From Algorimicrobium hallyeonense (lineage in GTDB: Bacteria; Bacteroidota; Bacteroidia; Flavobacteriales; Flavobacteriaceae), in NCBI RefSeq assembly GCF_042657385.1, contig NZ_JBHSLA010000003.1, positions 124,001 to 188,000 of the forward strand: DNA of 64,000 bases. The letters run 5' to 3'. A program made the position numbers and the translations under genes. How positions within the stretch are numbered: the stretch's first letter is position 1; the number at the start of each line of letters is the position of its first letter. The notes below the pieces were generated by a model. That model was given only the letters and a program-made list of their open reading frames with translations. It was not told the DNA's origin and searched no databases. Positions 28,085 to 37,193 of the stretch are shown here, in pieces.

Positions 28085-29461
28085 ATGGTTTTAAGCGACT
28101 ACACGAAAGAGTTTAAATACAACTGGCAACTGGCAGCTCCTGTTATGTTGGGTATGTTGGGACACACTTTTGTAGGATTTGTAGATAATATCATGGTTGG
28201 CCAATTAGGAACCGCTGAATTAGCGGCTGTGTCTTTAGGTAATAGTTTTATGTTTATTGCCATGTCTTTAGGAATTGGTTTTTCAACAGCTATAACGCCT
28301 TTAGTTGCGGAAGCCGATGCGGAAGGAAATTTTGCTAAAGGTAAATCAGCATTTAAGCATGGCTTGTTTTTATGTACATCTTTAGGGTTATTTTTATTTT
28401 TACTACTCTTATTTGCCAAACCGTTAATGTACCTAATGAAGCAGCCTTTGGAGGTAGTAGAATTAGCTATTCCGTATTTGGATTGGGTAGCCTTTTCACT
28501 AGTGCCTTTAATTGTTTTTCAGGCATTTAAGCAGTTTAGTGATGGCTTATCCATGACCCGTTATCCTATGTATGCTACTATTGTAGCCAATGTTGTTAAC
28601 GTGGTTTTAAACTACGTCCTTATTTTTGGAAAGTTTGGTTTTCCTGAATTTGGTATTGTTGGAGCAGCCTATGGCACATTAATCTCACGTGTGGTCATGG
28701 TTGTTTTCCTTTGGTGGATTCTTAAAGGACATAAAAAATCGAGAGATTACGTTACTAATATCAAAATATTTGCGCTAGATAAATTAGAACTCAAAAAAGT
28801 AATTAATTTAGGCTCACCAAGTGCTATGCAAATGTTTTTTGAGGTTGCCATTTTTACAGCCGCCATTTGGTTGAGTGGTTTGTTAGGTAAGAATGCACAG
28901 GCAGCCAATCAAATTGCTTTAAATTTATCATCCATGACTTTTATGGTGGCAACCGGTTTAAGTGTCGCATCCATGATACGTGTTGGTAACCAAAAAGGAT
29001 TAAAAAACTACTTCGAGTTGCGCCGAATTGCCTTTTCAATTTTTTTACTAGGAATGATTTTGGCGGTCACTTTCGGGCTGTTATTTTTTATTTTCCATCA
29101 GCAATTACCAAAATTGTATTTAGATAATTCAGATGTTCTAAACGCGGTGGATAACGCTGAGGTATTACGTATAGCAGCCAATTTATTAATTGCGGCTGCC
29201 ATTTTTCAAATTAGTGACAGTATTCAAGTGGTTATGCTTGGTGCATTGCGTGGTTTGCAGGATGTAAAAATACCCACTATTATAACCTTTATTTCCTACT
29301 GGATCGTTGGGTTTCCCATAAGTATATACTTTGGGAGTGCCGAACGCTATGCTAGTTTTGGAATATGGATGGGTTTATTAGCAGGATTAACCGTAGCAGC
29401 AATTTTATTATTTATCCGATTTAACTATCTTACCAAACGTTTAATTTTATCTAACACCTAA
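28085..29461 (+). CDS. MATE family efflux transporter
   Basis: A 458-residue membrane protein with 12 predicted helices in two similar halves, as in NorM. The start EFKYNWQLAAPVMLGMLGHTFVGFVDNIMVGQLGTAELAAVSLGNS is the classic MATE helix 1 region; the second half opens GSPSAMQMFFEVAIF. MATE proteins export cationic drugs or metabolites by Na+ or H+ antiport. Two small genes follow at 9 and 2 bases (acidic hypothetical, PAP2), suggesting a three-gene operon. Confidence 0.93.
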   Translation: MVLSDYTKEFKYNWQLAAPVMLGMLGHTFVGFVDNIMVGQLGTAELAAVSLGNSFMFIAMSLGIGFSTAITPLVAEADAEGNFAKGKSAFKHGLFLCTSLGLFLFLLLLFAKPLMYLMKQPLEVVELAIPYLDWVAFSLVPLIVFQAFKQFSDGLSMTRYPMYATIVANVVNVVLNYVLIFGKFGFPEFGIVGAAYGTLISRVVMVVFLWWILKGHKKSRDYVTNIKIFALDKLELKKVINLGSPSAMQMFFEVAIFTAAIWLSGLLGKNAQAANQIALNLSSMTFMVATGLSVASMIRVGNQKGLKNYFELRRIAFSIFLLGMILAVTFGLLFFIFHQQLPKLYLDNSDVLNAVDNAEVLRIAANLLIAAAIFQISDSIQVVMLGALRGLQDVKIPTIITFISYWIVGFPISIYFGSAERYASFGIWMGLLAGLTVAAILLFIRFNYLTKRLILSNT

Positions 29462-29470
29462 CAACCATAT

Positions 29471-29698
29471 ATGGAGTTCCCAAAATTTTTATTAGGCGAT
29501 AATACCGATTTTCCAGATGCTATTTTCGTTATTCATACCGATTTCCCTAGATTTATTATCAATTTAGAAAATGATGATGTAGAATGGTTGGAGGATTTTG
29601 ATCAGCATGATCAAAAAGAATTGGAGATGGAAGCTGAATCGTTAATCCAGCAAGCAACCGATTTTTACGATCGTGAAATTGAACGTTACGAAGATTAA
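29471..29698 (+). CDS. Small acidic conserved hypothetical protein
   Basis: A 75-residue, strongly acidic cytoplasmic protein with no signal or membrane segment. It has an N-terminal beta-rich part (FVIHTDFPRFIINLE) and a C-terminal helix rich in Glu (KELEMEAESLIQQATDFYDREIERYED). No family is recognised beyond small flavobacterial hypotheticals. It starts 9 bases after the MATE stop and ends 2 bases before the PAP2 gene. Confidence 0.75.
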   Translation: MEFPKFLLGDNTDFPDAIFVIHTDFPRFIINLENDDVEWLEDFDQHDQKELEMEAESLIQQATDFYDREIERYED

Positions 29699-29700
29699 TT

Positions 29701-30276
29701 ATGCTTGAACAATTAGTACAACTCGACACTGAACTTTTTCTTTATTTAAATAATTTAGGAACAACCACTTGGGATGGATTTTGGATGTTTTATACCACTA
29801 AATTCTATTGGATTCCTTTTTATGCCGTTTTACTTTTTATAATTTTCAGAACACGAACGCCTAAACTATTTTTAATAACCATTTTTGTTATATTTCTAAT
29901 GGTTTTGTTTACCGATCAAATGACCAATGTATTTAAAAAAGTATTGGTTATGCGCTTAAGACCCTGTCATGATCCTACTTTAGAAGGATTGGTTCGTTTG
30001 GTTAAACCACATTGTGGCGGACAATTTGGTTTCTTTTCTGGTCATGCTTCTAACTCCATGGCAGTTGCTGTGTTCAGTGGTTTATTACTCCGTTTTAAAT
30101 ACAAGTATTTTATATTTCTAATGCTTATATGGTCAGTAGCTATGGGTTACAGCCGTATTTATATTGGCGTACACTTTCCATTGGATGTTATTTGTGGAAT
30201 GGCATTTGGCGCAATGTCAGGCTTCATGTTTTACAAACTAGACCTGTTTTTACAAAAACGTTATGATGTGAAATAA
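29701..30276 (+). CDS. PAP2-family membrane phosphatase
   Basis: A 191-residue membrane protein with about six helices. The three phosphatase motifs are KKVLVMRLRP (KxxxxxxRP), FFSGHASNSMAV (PSGH-like, here FSGH) and SRIYIGVHFPLDV (SRxxxxxHxxxD). The family dephosphorylates undecaprenyl pyrophosphate, phosphatidylglycerol phosphate or lipid A. With these motifs facing the periplasm, recycling of a lipid carrier is a reasonable guess. It abuts the convergent GT39 gene with no gap. Confidence 0.9.
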   Translation: MLEQLVQLDTELFLYLNNLGTTTWDGFWMFYTTKFYWIPFYAVLLFIIFRTRTPKLFLITIFVIFLMVLFTDQMTNVFKKVLVMRLRPCHDPTLEGLVRLVKPHCGGQFGFFSGHASNSMAVAVFSGLLLRFKYKYFIFLMLIWSVAMGYSRIYIGVHFPLDVICGMAFGAMSGFMFYKLDLFLQKRYDVK

Positions 30277-31899
30277 TTACTTTTTTGTCAGTATGTAATA
30301 GTTAGCAAGGAGCCTATCTTTATACTGTCTTGATTCTTTAGAAACGGTATTCAAATTAAACGTATTTATTTTTTCTATCGAATAGGTTTCCTGAAGTTTA
30401 TTGGAGTCTTCCGGGCTTATGCCAATCGTTAGTAATCCAAAGTTAGGTTCTTTAGGTAAGGTCATTGTACCATCCTCATTTTTAATTGGTGGAATTTTTT
30501 GACCATATTCCCAAATCATTTCAGGTGCTATATAATTGAATTGGTAGAGTTTTAAATCGCCAGAAATATCAGAAGTAATCGGGTGGAAGTCCTCACTATT
30601 CAAAGCTTCCTTTAGCGGTAAAGCAAAAAGGAGTAAACTAGCATAAAGTCCTACAGCGCAAACGACAACCATGCGTATATTCATGTGTTTTAAGAATCTT
30701 AAAATGAAAAATCCCATAGCAAACACGATAACTGACGCTAATATAAAAGAGAACCAATAACCTGTTAAATTATCTTTTAAAAAGGCAAAGGCTAAAATAG
30801 GAAACGCTATGCCTACAATACCAATCAACCCAAAGTTGAAATAAACCGGAACGGTTTCACGTTTATTTTTCAAATTTTTAAATTCACGAATTACATAGTC
30901 TAGATAAAAACTGCAATTAATTGCTAAAGGAATTAAAACAGGCATTAAATACCGTGATTTCTTTTCAGGTATTAGAGACAGTAATATAACGGCAAAAATA
31001 GTCCATAAAAAACTAAATTTATAAGCTTTACGGTTTCTAACTCGGGTTTTTAAGTATGGATATAACAAACTAACAAATGCTGGAATCGTCCACAAACCAC
31101 TTTGCGTAAAGAAACTCCAATAATAATAAAATGGGCGCACATTATAGCTACTCCAATTACCCGTTTCTTTTTCTGCAATTGCTAAAAATGTGGCTGGATC
31201 TTCTAATCGCACATATAAATACCACCAACCACCAACAGTAATCGCTAAAATTAATATAAGTAGGACGGGTATAAATTTCGATTTAAAACGGTTATATTTA
31301 AATGTAAATCCATAAGCCAATAAAAACGGTAATAATAAGGCGTAAAAACTAACGGGTCCTTTACTCAATATGGAGAAACCAATAAATACACTTGCCAAAA
31401 GTGCTGATTTCCATTGCGTTTTTGTCACTTGGAAAAAGCAAAATAAATAGTAAATAGCAACACACATAAAGCCATGTGTAAAAATATCCCAAGGTGCTTC
31501 AATCATAATACCAATAACATAAAATGAAGTGGTAACAATAATTGCAGATAAAAGTCCGAAAGATTGACTTTTTGTGATTTTTTTGGATAATTTAAAAACA
31601 AAAACGGCTATTATCATAATAAATAGAACCGCAGGCAAACGCATAGCAAAAACACGTTGTACACCAAAAATAGCAGCAGAAATAGCGGTAAGCCATGTTG
31701 GTAAAGGTGGTTTTTCATAACGGGCTTCGCCATTCATGGTTGTGAGTAGCCAGTTATTATCGGTTAACATTTCACGAGCTGTAATAAAATTTCGTGCTTC
31801 CATGATAGTCACGTCCATTACGTTTAAATTTGGAAGCAACACCAGTGCAATTCCAAAACAAATAAATAAAACGGGATATTTTTTAAGAAGCGGAAGCAT
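30277..31899 (-). CDS. GT39-family (ArnT/PMT-like) glycosyltransferase
   Basis: A 540-residue polytopic GT-C enzyme. The first periplasmic loop holds the acidic motif near DVTIMEARNF and the family sequence GEARYEKPPLPTWL, as in ArnT. About 11 or 12 membrane helices run to residue 420, with a soluble C-terminal domain. ArnT-like enzymes transfer a sugar from a polyprenyl-phosphate donor to lipid A or protein. The start overlaps the LAB_N gene by 17 bases, and GT2 lies upstream, so the operon can make the donor and use it. Confidence 0.88.
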   Translation of the reverse strand: MLPLLKKYPVLFICFGIALVLLPNLNVMDVTIMEARNFITAREMLTDNNWLLTTMNGEARYEKPPLPTWLTAISAAIFGVQRVFAMRLPAVLFIMIIAVFVFKLSKKITKSQSFGLLSAIIVTTSFYVIGIMIEAPWDIFTHGFMCVAIYYLFCFFQVTKTQWKSALLASVFIGFSILSKGPVSFYALLLPFLLAYGFTFKYNRFKSKFIPVLLILILAITVGGWWYLYVRLEDPATFLAIAEKETGNWSSYNVRPFYYYWSFFTQSGLWTIPAFVSLLYPYLKTRVRNRKAYKFSFLWTIFAVILLSLIPEKKSRYLMPVLIPLAINCSFYLDYVIREFKNLKNKRETVPVYFNFGLIGIVGIAFPILAFAFLKDNLTGYWFSFILASVIVFAMGFFILRFLKHMNIRMVVVCAVGLYASLLLFALPLKEALNSEDFHPITSDISGDLKLYQFNYIAPEMIWEYGQKIPPIKNEDGTMTLPKEPNFGLLTIGISPEDSNKLQETYSIEKINTFNLNTVSKESRQYKDRLLANYYILTKK

Positions 31900-32512
31900 A
31901 TTTTCGGATTAAAATTAAATTCCTAATATAGATAATAGCACCCAGAATATGACCTGTAAATAACACAGGATCTCTTCTGAAAATAGCATAAGTTAAAATA
32001 AGAATAGAGCCTATTAAACTTAATAACCAAAAGCCAAAAGGTAGGGTTGATTCTTTTTGTTTCTCCGAATAGAGCCATTGGTATACAAAACGTAAAGTAA
32101 ATACCACCTGCGAAACGATTCCTAATGTTAGTAACCAGACAGGAATAGCTTCGTTTTTAAAGAGTTTCACCACGTCTATCGTATTATTGTTAAAATAGAA
32201 AATGGCAATAAATGTTGGCATTAATAATAAAAACCATTGCATGAATTTAGGGTACTTCTGCCATTGGTTTTGTAGTTGCAAATTCCTAATATATATAAAA
32301 TAGGTTAAGCCTTGACCAAGCATAATAGCAAAATCATCACGTAAATATCCATATATAAATAGCAAGAATGAAGCAAATAAACTTAAAGTCCAAAAAATGG
32401 TAGGTGTAATAACGCGTTTTTGTTTTTCAGAATATAGCCATTGAAGAATAAGTCGAGAAGAGAACAATATCTGCGCTAAAAATCCTATACTATATATGAG
32501 CCAATTACTCAT
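31883..32512 (-). CDS. Membrane protein with two LAB_N domains
   Basis: A 209-residue membrane protein made of two tandem copies of the LAB_N domain (lipid A biosynthesis N-terminal type), at about residues 5-90 and 110-200. Matching pairs are LILQWLYSEKQK with FVYQWLYSEKQK, FWTLSLFASFLLFIYG with FWLLSLIGSILILTYA, and YFIYIRNL with AIIYIRNL. Each half has about three helices. The family resembles small multidrug-resistance or flippase-like folds next to lipid-glycosylation enzymes. It overlaps GT39 by 17 bases and touches GT2 by one base, so the three are translationally coupled. Confidence 0.88.
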   Translation of the reverse strand: MSNWLIYSIGFLAQILFSSRLILQWLYSEKQKRVITPTIFWTLSLFASFLLFIYGYLRDDFAIMLGQGLTYFIYIRNLQLQNQWQKYPKFMQWFLLLMPTFIAIFYFNNNTIDVVKLFKNEAIPVWLLTLGIVSQVVFTLRFVYQWLYSEKQKESTLPFGFWLLSLIGSILILTYAIFRRDPVLFTGHILGAIIYIRNLILIRKYASAS

Positions 32513-33225
32513 TAATTGTGTTTCTCAACCGTATAATTAATATACTTTTTCTTCATCCAGAGGTACGCGAAACAATCCATTAGTGGTCCAATTAAGCGAT
32601 TCCAAACGCCAAATTTGGCTTCTCCGGCAACCCGTGGGAAGTGTTTAACCGGGATTTGGACAATCTTACCTTTTTGCAATAAAATCATAGCAGGAAGAAA
32701 GCGATGCAAACCTTCAAACATGGGAATCCGCTTGGCATAATCAGTTTTTATAACTTTAAGCGGACAACCTGTATCGTCCATGCCATCTTTAGTAAATGTA
32801 CGGCGAATTCCATTGGCAATAGTAGAAGACATGTTTTTAACAAAACTATCTTTACGGTTTGCGCGAACACCCGTTACCAAATCATAATCATTAATATGTT
32901 CTAAAAGCACGTTAAAATCCTTTGGATCGGTTTGTAAATCCGAATCTATATAACCAACCAATTCCGTGTCCGCATAATCAAAACCAGCTTTAATAGCCGC
33001 GCTTAAGCCACGATTTTCCTTGAAACTTATATATTGAAATTCAGGATGTCTTTTAGCAATAGCCTCAATATGTTGTTGACTGCTGTCTTTGGAGCCATCA
33101 TTTACAAACAGAATCTTTGTTTTTCTGCTGGCTATCTGCATGTATTCTAATAATTCCTTTTCAACTCGCGGTAAATTATCTTCTTCATTATATACGGGAA
33201 CTATAATTGTAAACTGGTAATCCAT
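32512..33225 (-). CDS. GT2 polyprenyl-phosphate glycosyltransferase (DPM1/ArnC-like)
   Basis: A 237-residue cytosolic GT-A enzyme. The motifs are IIVPVYNEEDNLPRV, FVNDGSKDSS (nucleotide binding), GYIDSDLQTDP (DxD-like metal site) and RKDSFVKNMSS. It lacks the two C-terminal membrane helices of ArnC/GtrB, so it looks like the short dolichol-phosphate mannosyltransferase form. It would transfer a sugar from a nucleotide donor to undecaprenyl phosphate for the GT39 enzyme. First gene of the operon; a promoter candidate is at 33244-33251. Confidence 0.9.
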   Translation of the reverse strand: MDYQFTIIVPVYNEEDNLPRVEKELLEYMQIASRKTKILFVNDGSKDSSQQHIEAIAKRHPEFQYISFKENRGLSAAIKAGFDYADTELVGYIDSDLQTDPKDFNVLLEHINDYDLVTGVRANRKDSFVKNMSSTIANGIRRTFTKDGMDDTGCPLKVIKTDYAKRIPMFEGLHRFLPAMILLQKGKIVQIPVKHFPRVAGEAKFGVWNRLIGPLMDCFAYLWMKKKYINYTVEKHN

Positions 33226-33243
33226 AAAATTAAAGTTGTACTA

Positions 33244-33251
33244 CAAATGTA
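33244..33251 (-). promoter_or_regulatory. Candidate -7 box for the GT2-LAB_N-GT39 operon
   Basis: Reads TACATTTG on the minus strand, with a predicted start near 33240 and a 14-nt leader. Confidence 0.45.
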
Positions 33252-33315
33252 TTCTTTTTTATAGAATTCTAATCTTACAGAAAAAAAATGTTTCTTTGTA
33301 ATAGAAATTAGATTT

Positions 33316-34257
33316 ATGAAGATACTAGTTACTGGTGCAGTGGGATTTATAGGCTCGCATACAGCTGAACGTTTAAAAGACATGGGACATGATGTAATAG
33401 GTGTGGATAATTTTTCGCCGTATTACAGCGAATCTTTAAAGAAATTAAATGAAAAAGCTCTAAATAATAAAGGTATTCCTGTTTTAAAATTGGATTTGCG
33501 TTCAAATAATTTGATTGACAACTTACCAACCGATATCGATTTTATTTTTCATTTTGCGGCACAACCAGGTATTTCTACTACTTCAACTTTTGAAGACTAT
33601 TTCACTAATAATATTATTGCTACAAAAAACATAATAGATTTTGCCTTGCAATTAAAGGATTTAAAGTTGTTTGTAAATATTGGTACATCGTCAATTTACG
33701 GGCTAGAGGCAACGTTTCCTGAAACAGTAGCGCCCAAACCGGCCTCTCATTATGGTGTAACCAAATTAGCTGCCGAGCAATTGGTACTTCAAAAATCACG
33801 AGAAAAACAATTGAAGACTTGTTCATTGCGTTTATATTCTGTTTTTGGACCTCGGGAACGCCCTGAAAAAATGTATACCAAATTAATTGCCTGCGGATTT
33901 AATAAAGAAGCTTTTCCGTTATACCAAGGCAGTTCTTCCCATTTACGCAGTTTTACCTATGTAGATGATATTGTAGATGGTGTTGTTAGTGTAATGAATG
34001 CTATTGATGCTGTTGATGGTGAAATTATTAATCTTGGAACTGAAGTAGAACATACTACACAAGAAGGTATTGATGCGGTTTCTCATGTTATGGATCTGAA
34101 TATTGCTATTCAACATGTGTCTGCTAGAGCTGGTGATCAATTACGAACCAAAGCTATTATTGATAAAGCGAGAAGCTTACTAAATTATAATCCGCAAACT
34201 ACCTTATTAGAAGGTGTGGAAAAGCAGGTAGCTTGGTATAAAACCAATTTTCTATAA
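33316..34257 (+). CDS. NAD-dependent nucleotide-sugar epimerase/dehydratase
   Basis: A 313-residue extended SDR. The NAD site is TGAVGFIGSHTAERL (GxxGxxG), the catalytic Tyr-Lys pair is in SHYGVTKLAAEQ, and the Ser/Thr is in GTSSIYG. The pattern is that of UDP-glucuronate or UDP-glucose 4-epimerases, with VDNFSPYYSESLK after the second strand resembling UDP-glucuronate 4-epimerase. It is divergent from the GT2 operon with a 90-base gap, so it may supply that operon's sugar. Its 3' end overlaps the convergent meaB by six bases. Confidence 0.85.
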   Translation: MKILVTGAVGFIGSHTAERLKDMGHDVIGVDNFSPYYSESLKKLNEKALNNKGIPVLKLDLRSNNLIDNLPTDIDFIFHFAAQPGISTTSTFEDYFTNNIIATKNIIDFALQLKDLKLFVNIGTSSIYGLEATFPETVAPKPASHYGVTKLAAEQLVLQKSREKQLKTCSLRLYSVFGPRERPEKMYTKLIACGFNKEAFPLYQGSSSHLRSFTYVDDIVDGVVSVMNAIDAVDGEIINLGTEVEHTTQEGIDAVSHVMDLNIAIQHVSARAGDQLRTKAIIDKARSLLNYNPQTTLLEGVEKQVAWYKTNFL

Positions 34258-35340
34258 TTCCGGTTTTAACTGCAATAAATAATCCGCAGCAGCAAAAGGT
34301 GTTGTTTTCTGCGCCTCAATTAATGCTATCTGTACGTTTAATGCTTTTTTAATGATCTCATTATTAAAGAAGTCCGCATGCAGTTGGTCTTTAATGGTTT
34401 CAATTAACCAGAACTTATTTTGCTCATGACGTCGCTGCTCAAAGTATCCATTGCTTTGCGTTTGCGTCACATATTTAATTATAGTTTCCCAAACGGTATC
34501 TATTCCTTCATCATGCAAGGCGCTACATAATAATACTTTGGGTTGCCATTCAGAATCTTTGGCTGGATATAGATGTAATGCGCGATTAAATTCTACTTTA
34601 GCAATTTTAGCGGCTTTCATGTTTTCGCCATCGGCCTTATTAATGGCTATAGAATCAGCCATTTCAATAATACCGCGTTTAATGCCTTGTAGCTCATCGC
34701 CAGCACCTGCTAATTTAAGGAGCAGGAAAAAATCTACCATACTATGAACTGCCGTTTCACTCTGACCAACGCCAACGGTTTCAATTAATATGGTGTCAAA
34801 ACCAGCAGCTTCACACAAGATAATAGTTTCCCGAGTTTTTCGCGCCACACCACCTAAAGATTCCCCTGATGGCGATGGCCTGATGTAGACATTCGTGTCC
34901 TTTACTAAATCCTCCATTCGGGTTTTATCGCCTAGAATGCTTCCTTTTGTAATAGAACTACTTGGGTCAATAGCTAGAACGGCAATTTTTTTTCCTGCTT
35001 TGGATAAATATGTTCCGAAGGATTCAATAAATGTACTTTTTCCAACACCAGGAACACCTGTAATCCCAATTCTAACCGATTTATTAGCATAAGGAAGGCA
35101 GCCTTTTATAATAGCATGGGCCTGATCAGCATGATTTTTGTTTTTGCTTTCAATTAAGGTTATTGCGCGACTTAAAGCTGTTATATCACCTTTTAAAATA
35201 CGTTCAATAATTTGTGGAGTTGTTGGTTTTACATCTCTTCGACTACGTATAGCATCAATAATAGCCTGATTGATGGTTTCGGGTTGCGAAACACCAGCCT
35301 GTTCTTGTAGTGCTTTTTTATGTGACGTTTTTTTAGTCAA
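34252..35340 (-). CDS. meaB: Methylmalonyl-CoA mutase-associated GTPase MeaB
   Basis: A 362-residue G3E-family GTPase. Motifs are the P-loop GITGVPGVGKSTFIESFG, switch region IDPSSSITKGSILGDKTRM, VYIRPSPSGESLGGVA, ETVGVGQSE and NKAD. MeaB protects and loads the B12-dependent methylmalonyl-CoA mutase. The mutase genes are not in the window, but the cobalamin adenosyltransferase at 49140-49712 belongs to the same pathway. The start overlaps the upstream DUF2911 gene by eight bases. Confidence 0.95.
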   Translation of the reverse strand: MTKKTSHKKALQEQAGVSQPETINQAIIDAIRSRRDVKPTTPQIIERILKGDITALSRAITLIESKNKNHADQAHAIIKGCLPYANKSVRIGITGVPGVGKSTFIESFGTYLSKAGKKIAVLAIDPSSSITKGSILGDKTRMEDLVKDTNVYIRPSPSGESLGGVARKTRETIILCEAAGFDTILIETVGVGQSETAVHSMVDFFLLLKLAGAGDELQGIKRGIIEMADSIAINKADGENMKAAKIAKVEFNRALHLYPAKDSEWQPKVLLCSALHDEGIDTVWETIIKYVTQTQSNGYFEQRRHEQNKFWLIETIKDQLHADFFNNEIIKKALNVQIALIEAQKTTPFAAADYLLQLKPEL

Positions 35341-35899
35341 AAGTTTCTATTGGTACGGCTATTTTGGTTTCATCCCAAGCCATAGTTAGTGATAATTGAT
35401 CTAATGCATTGTCAAACCCAATTGTAAATTGTTCCACCGTAACTCCTGTGTCTTCCACGGGAACGGTAACGGTAATGACATCAAATTCGGGTTCACGCAT
35501 GGGTTTCATTTCTGTATCAACTCCCCAAGCATATTGTTTGGAATTAAACATAACTTGCCATGTAGAATCGTTTGGAATGGTCCATAGGGTATATTTTCCC
35601 GCAGGAAGCGAATCATTGTTTATTTTTAAGGCTTTACTCGTTTTAAAGGTTGTGGCTTCGTTGGCACCTGTTCGCCAAACTTGCTTATAAGGAACCAAAC
35701 CACCAAAAACTTCGCGACCGCGTTTAGAGGGTCTGTTATAAACTATATCTAGCTGTAAATCATTTTTAGAAAAGGATACAGTATCAATTGGACTTTTTCG
35801 TGGTGCAAGTAAACTGCCATCCACAAAAAAGGAATATAAAAACAAACTGATGGCAATTAGAAATAAGCATCCCAAAAACCATTTAAAAAATCTATTCAT
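35333..35899 (-). CDS. DUF2911 family membrane-anchored protein
   Basis: A 188-residue protein with an N-terminal membrane anchor (about residues 5-25). The DUF2911 core follows: IVYNRPSKRGREVFGGLVPYKQVWRTGANEATTF, then LPAGKYTLWTIPND. The domain is common in Bacteroidetes exported proteins and has no known function. It overlaps meaB, which is probably a packing effect rather than a functional link. Confidence 0.88.
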   Translation of the reverse strand: MNRFFKWFLGCLFLIAISLFLYSFFVDGSLLAPRKSPIDTVSFSKNDLQLDIVYNRPSKRGREVFGGLVPYKQVWRTGANEATTFKTSKALKINNDSLPAGKYTLWTIPNDSTWQVMFNSKQYAWGVDTEMKPMREPEFDVITVTVPVEDTGVTVEQFTIGFDNALDQLSLTMAWDETKIAVPIETFD

Positions 35900-36073
35900 A
35901 GGGTATTTTAATTAATGATATAAAGATACTTCAAATGTTATTTTTAATGAAGGGCTATCACATTTTTTTAAGACTTATTTTTAATCTTGAAAAAAAGATG
36001 CGGATTTTTGCAACACATCACTTTTTTCATCGTCATTAAGATGAACCAAACCATTAAAACCAAAAAGTAAAGC

Positions 36074-36622
36074 ATGTTTCAACTTGAAATTATTGAAAAA
36101 TGCAAAGCAAACAACCGTCAAGCACAAATGCAGTTATACAACCAGTACTGCCAAGGTATGTATATTGTTGCAAGACGATTTGTAAAGCATGATGCCGAAG
36201 CTGAAGATATTGTTCAGGATGCCTTTATTAAAGCGTTCTCTAAACTGGATCAGTATCAAGCAGAAGTTACTTTTGGAGCCTGGTTAAAGCGCATTGTTAT
36301 TAATACGAGTATAGACATGTTAAAAGCACAAAAACACCAACAGGTGGAACTTGAAGCTGCGCATTTAAATGTGGTGGACTGGGGTAATGACAATTGGTTA
36401 GTAGACGATACCGTGGAAGTTGTGGATGTTAAAGACGCTATTTCAAGTTTAGCAGATAAATATCGATTGGTTCTCACGCTGTATTTACTGGAAGGTTATG
36501 ATCATCAAGAAATTTCAGATATTTTAAATATTACCGAAGTTTCTTCCAGAACACAACTTTACCGAGGTAAGTTACAATTACAAGAATTATTAAAACAGAA
36601 AAAAAATGGCACGCGATATTAG
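36074..36622 (+). CDS. ECF-type RNA polymerase sigma factor
   Basis: A 182-residue sigma-70 family factor with regions 2 and 4 only. Region 2 is at about residues 22-90 (VARRFVKHDAEAEDIVQDAFIKAFSKL) and region 4 at about 118-175 (LVLTLYLLEGYDHQEISDILNITEVSSRTQLYRGK, a helix-turn-helix). It would redirect RNA polymerase to envelope-related genes. It overlaps the next gene by 17 bases, and that gene encodes a single-pass membrane protein placed where an anti-sigma factor is usual. Confidence 0.93.
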   Translation: MFQLEIIEKCKANNRQAQMQLYNQYCQGMYIVARRFVKHDAEAEDIVQDAFIKAFSKLDQYQAEVTFGAWLKRIVINTSIDMLKAQKHQQVELEAAHLNVVDWGNDNWLVDDTVEVVDVKDAISSLADKYRLVLTLYLLEGYDHQEISDILNITEVSSRTQLYRGKLQLQELLKQKKNGTRY

Positions 36623-37181
36623 AGATTTACTCAAACAGAATAATGCGGAAACCAAAACTGTCATGCCTTCAGGACATGAAGCTCGTTTTCAGCAGAAATT
36701 GAACAAAAGCTTTCCACAAAAGAAAAAGCATAGTTTTTTATGGATGCAAATTGCAGCAAGTGTTGTAATTGTTTTGGGATTGGGTTTTGGTGTGTATGCT
36801 GTTTTCAATGAACCCATTAAAACGAATCAGGTTGTTGAAGTTGCTCCTGAAAAATCACCTTTAAAAACACTAGGCGATATTTCTCCAGACTTTAAAAAAG
36901 TAGAGGATTATTATTTGGCAAATATTAATTTGGAGTTGTCCAAAGTGACCTTAACTTCAGAAAATAAAGATCTCATTGATGGCTATATATCGCGTTTAGA
37001 TGCTTTAAATGCGGAGTATAAACGATTGTCTGTTGAGTTAACCGAGCAAGGTCCCAATGAATTAACGGTAAGTGCATTGATAACAAATTTGAAATTTAGA
37101 TTAAATCTCATGTATCGCCTTAAAGACCAATTGCACAGTTTAAAAAACTCTGATTCACATCAGAAGAAAAATAACGTATAA
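36606..37181 (+). CDS. Single-pass membrane protein, putative anti-sigma factor
   Basis: A 191-residue protein: basic N-terminal cytoplasmic region of about 45 residues, one membrane helix (IAASVVIVLGLGFGVYAVF, about 48-66), then a periplasmic helical region of 120 residues. The arrangement and the 17-base overlap with the sigma gene fit an anti-sigma factor. It lacks an obvious zinc-binding HxxxCxxC motif and any FecR domain, so it may be a separate anti-sigma type. The role is inferred from position. Confidence 0.65.
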   Translation: MARDIRDLLKQNNAETKTVMPSGHEARFQQKLNKSFPQKKKHSFLWMQIAASVVIVLGLGFGVYAVFNEPIKTNQVVEVAPEKSPLKTLGDISPDFKKVEDYYLANINLELSKVTLTSENKDLIDGYISRLDALNAEYKRLSVELTEQGPNELTVSALITNLKFRLNLMYRLKDQLHSLKNSDSHQKKNNV

Positions 37182-37193
37182 AACATTAGTATT

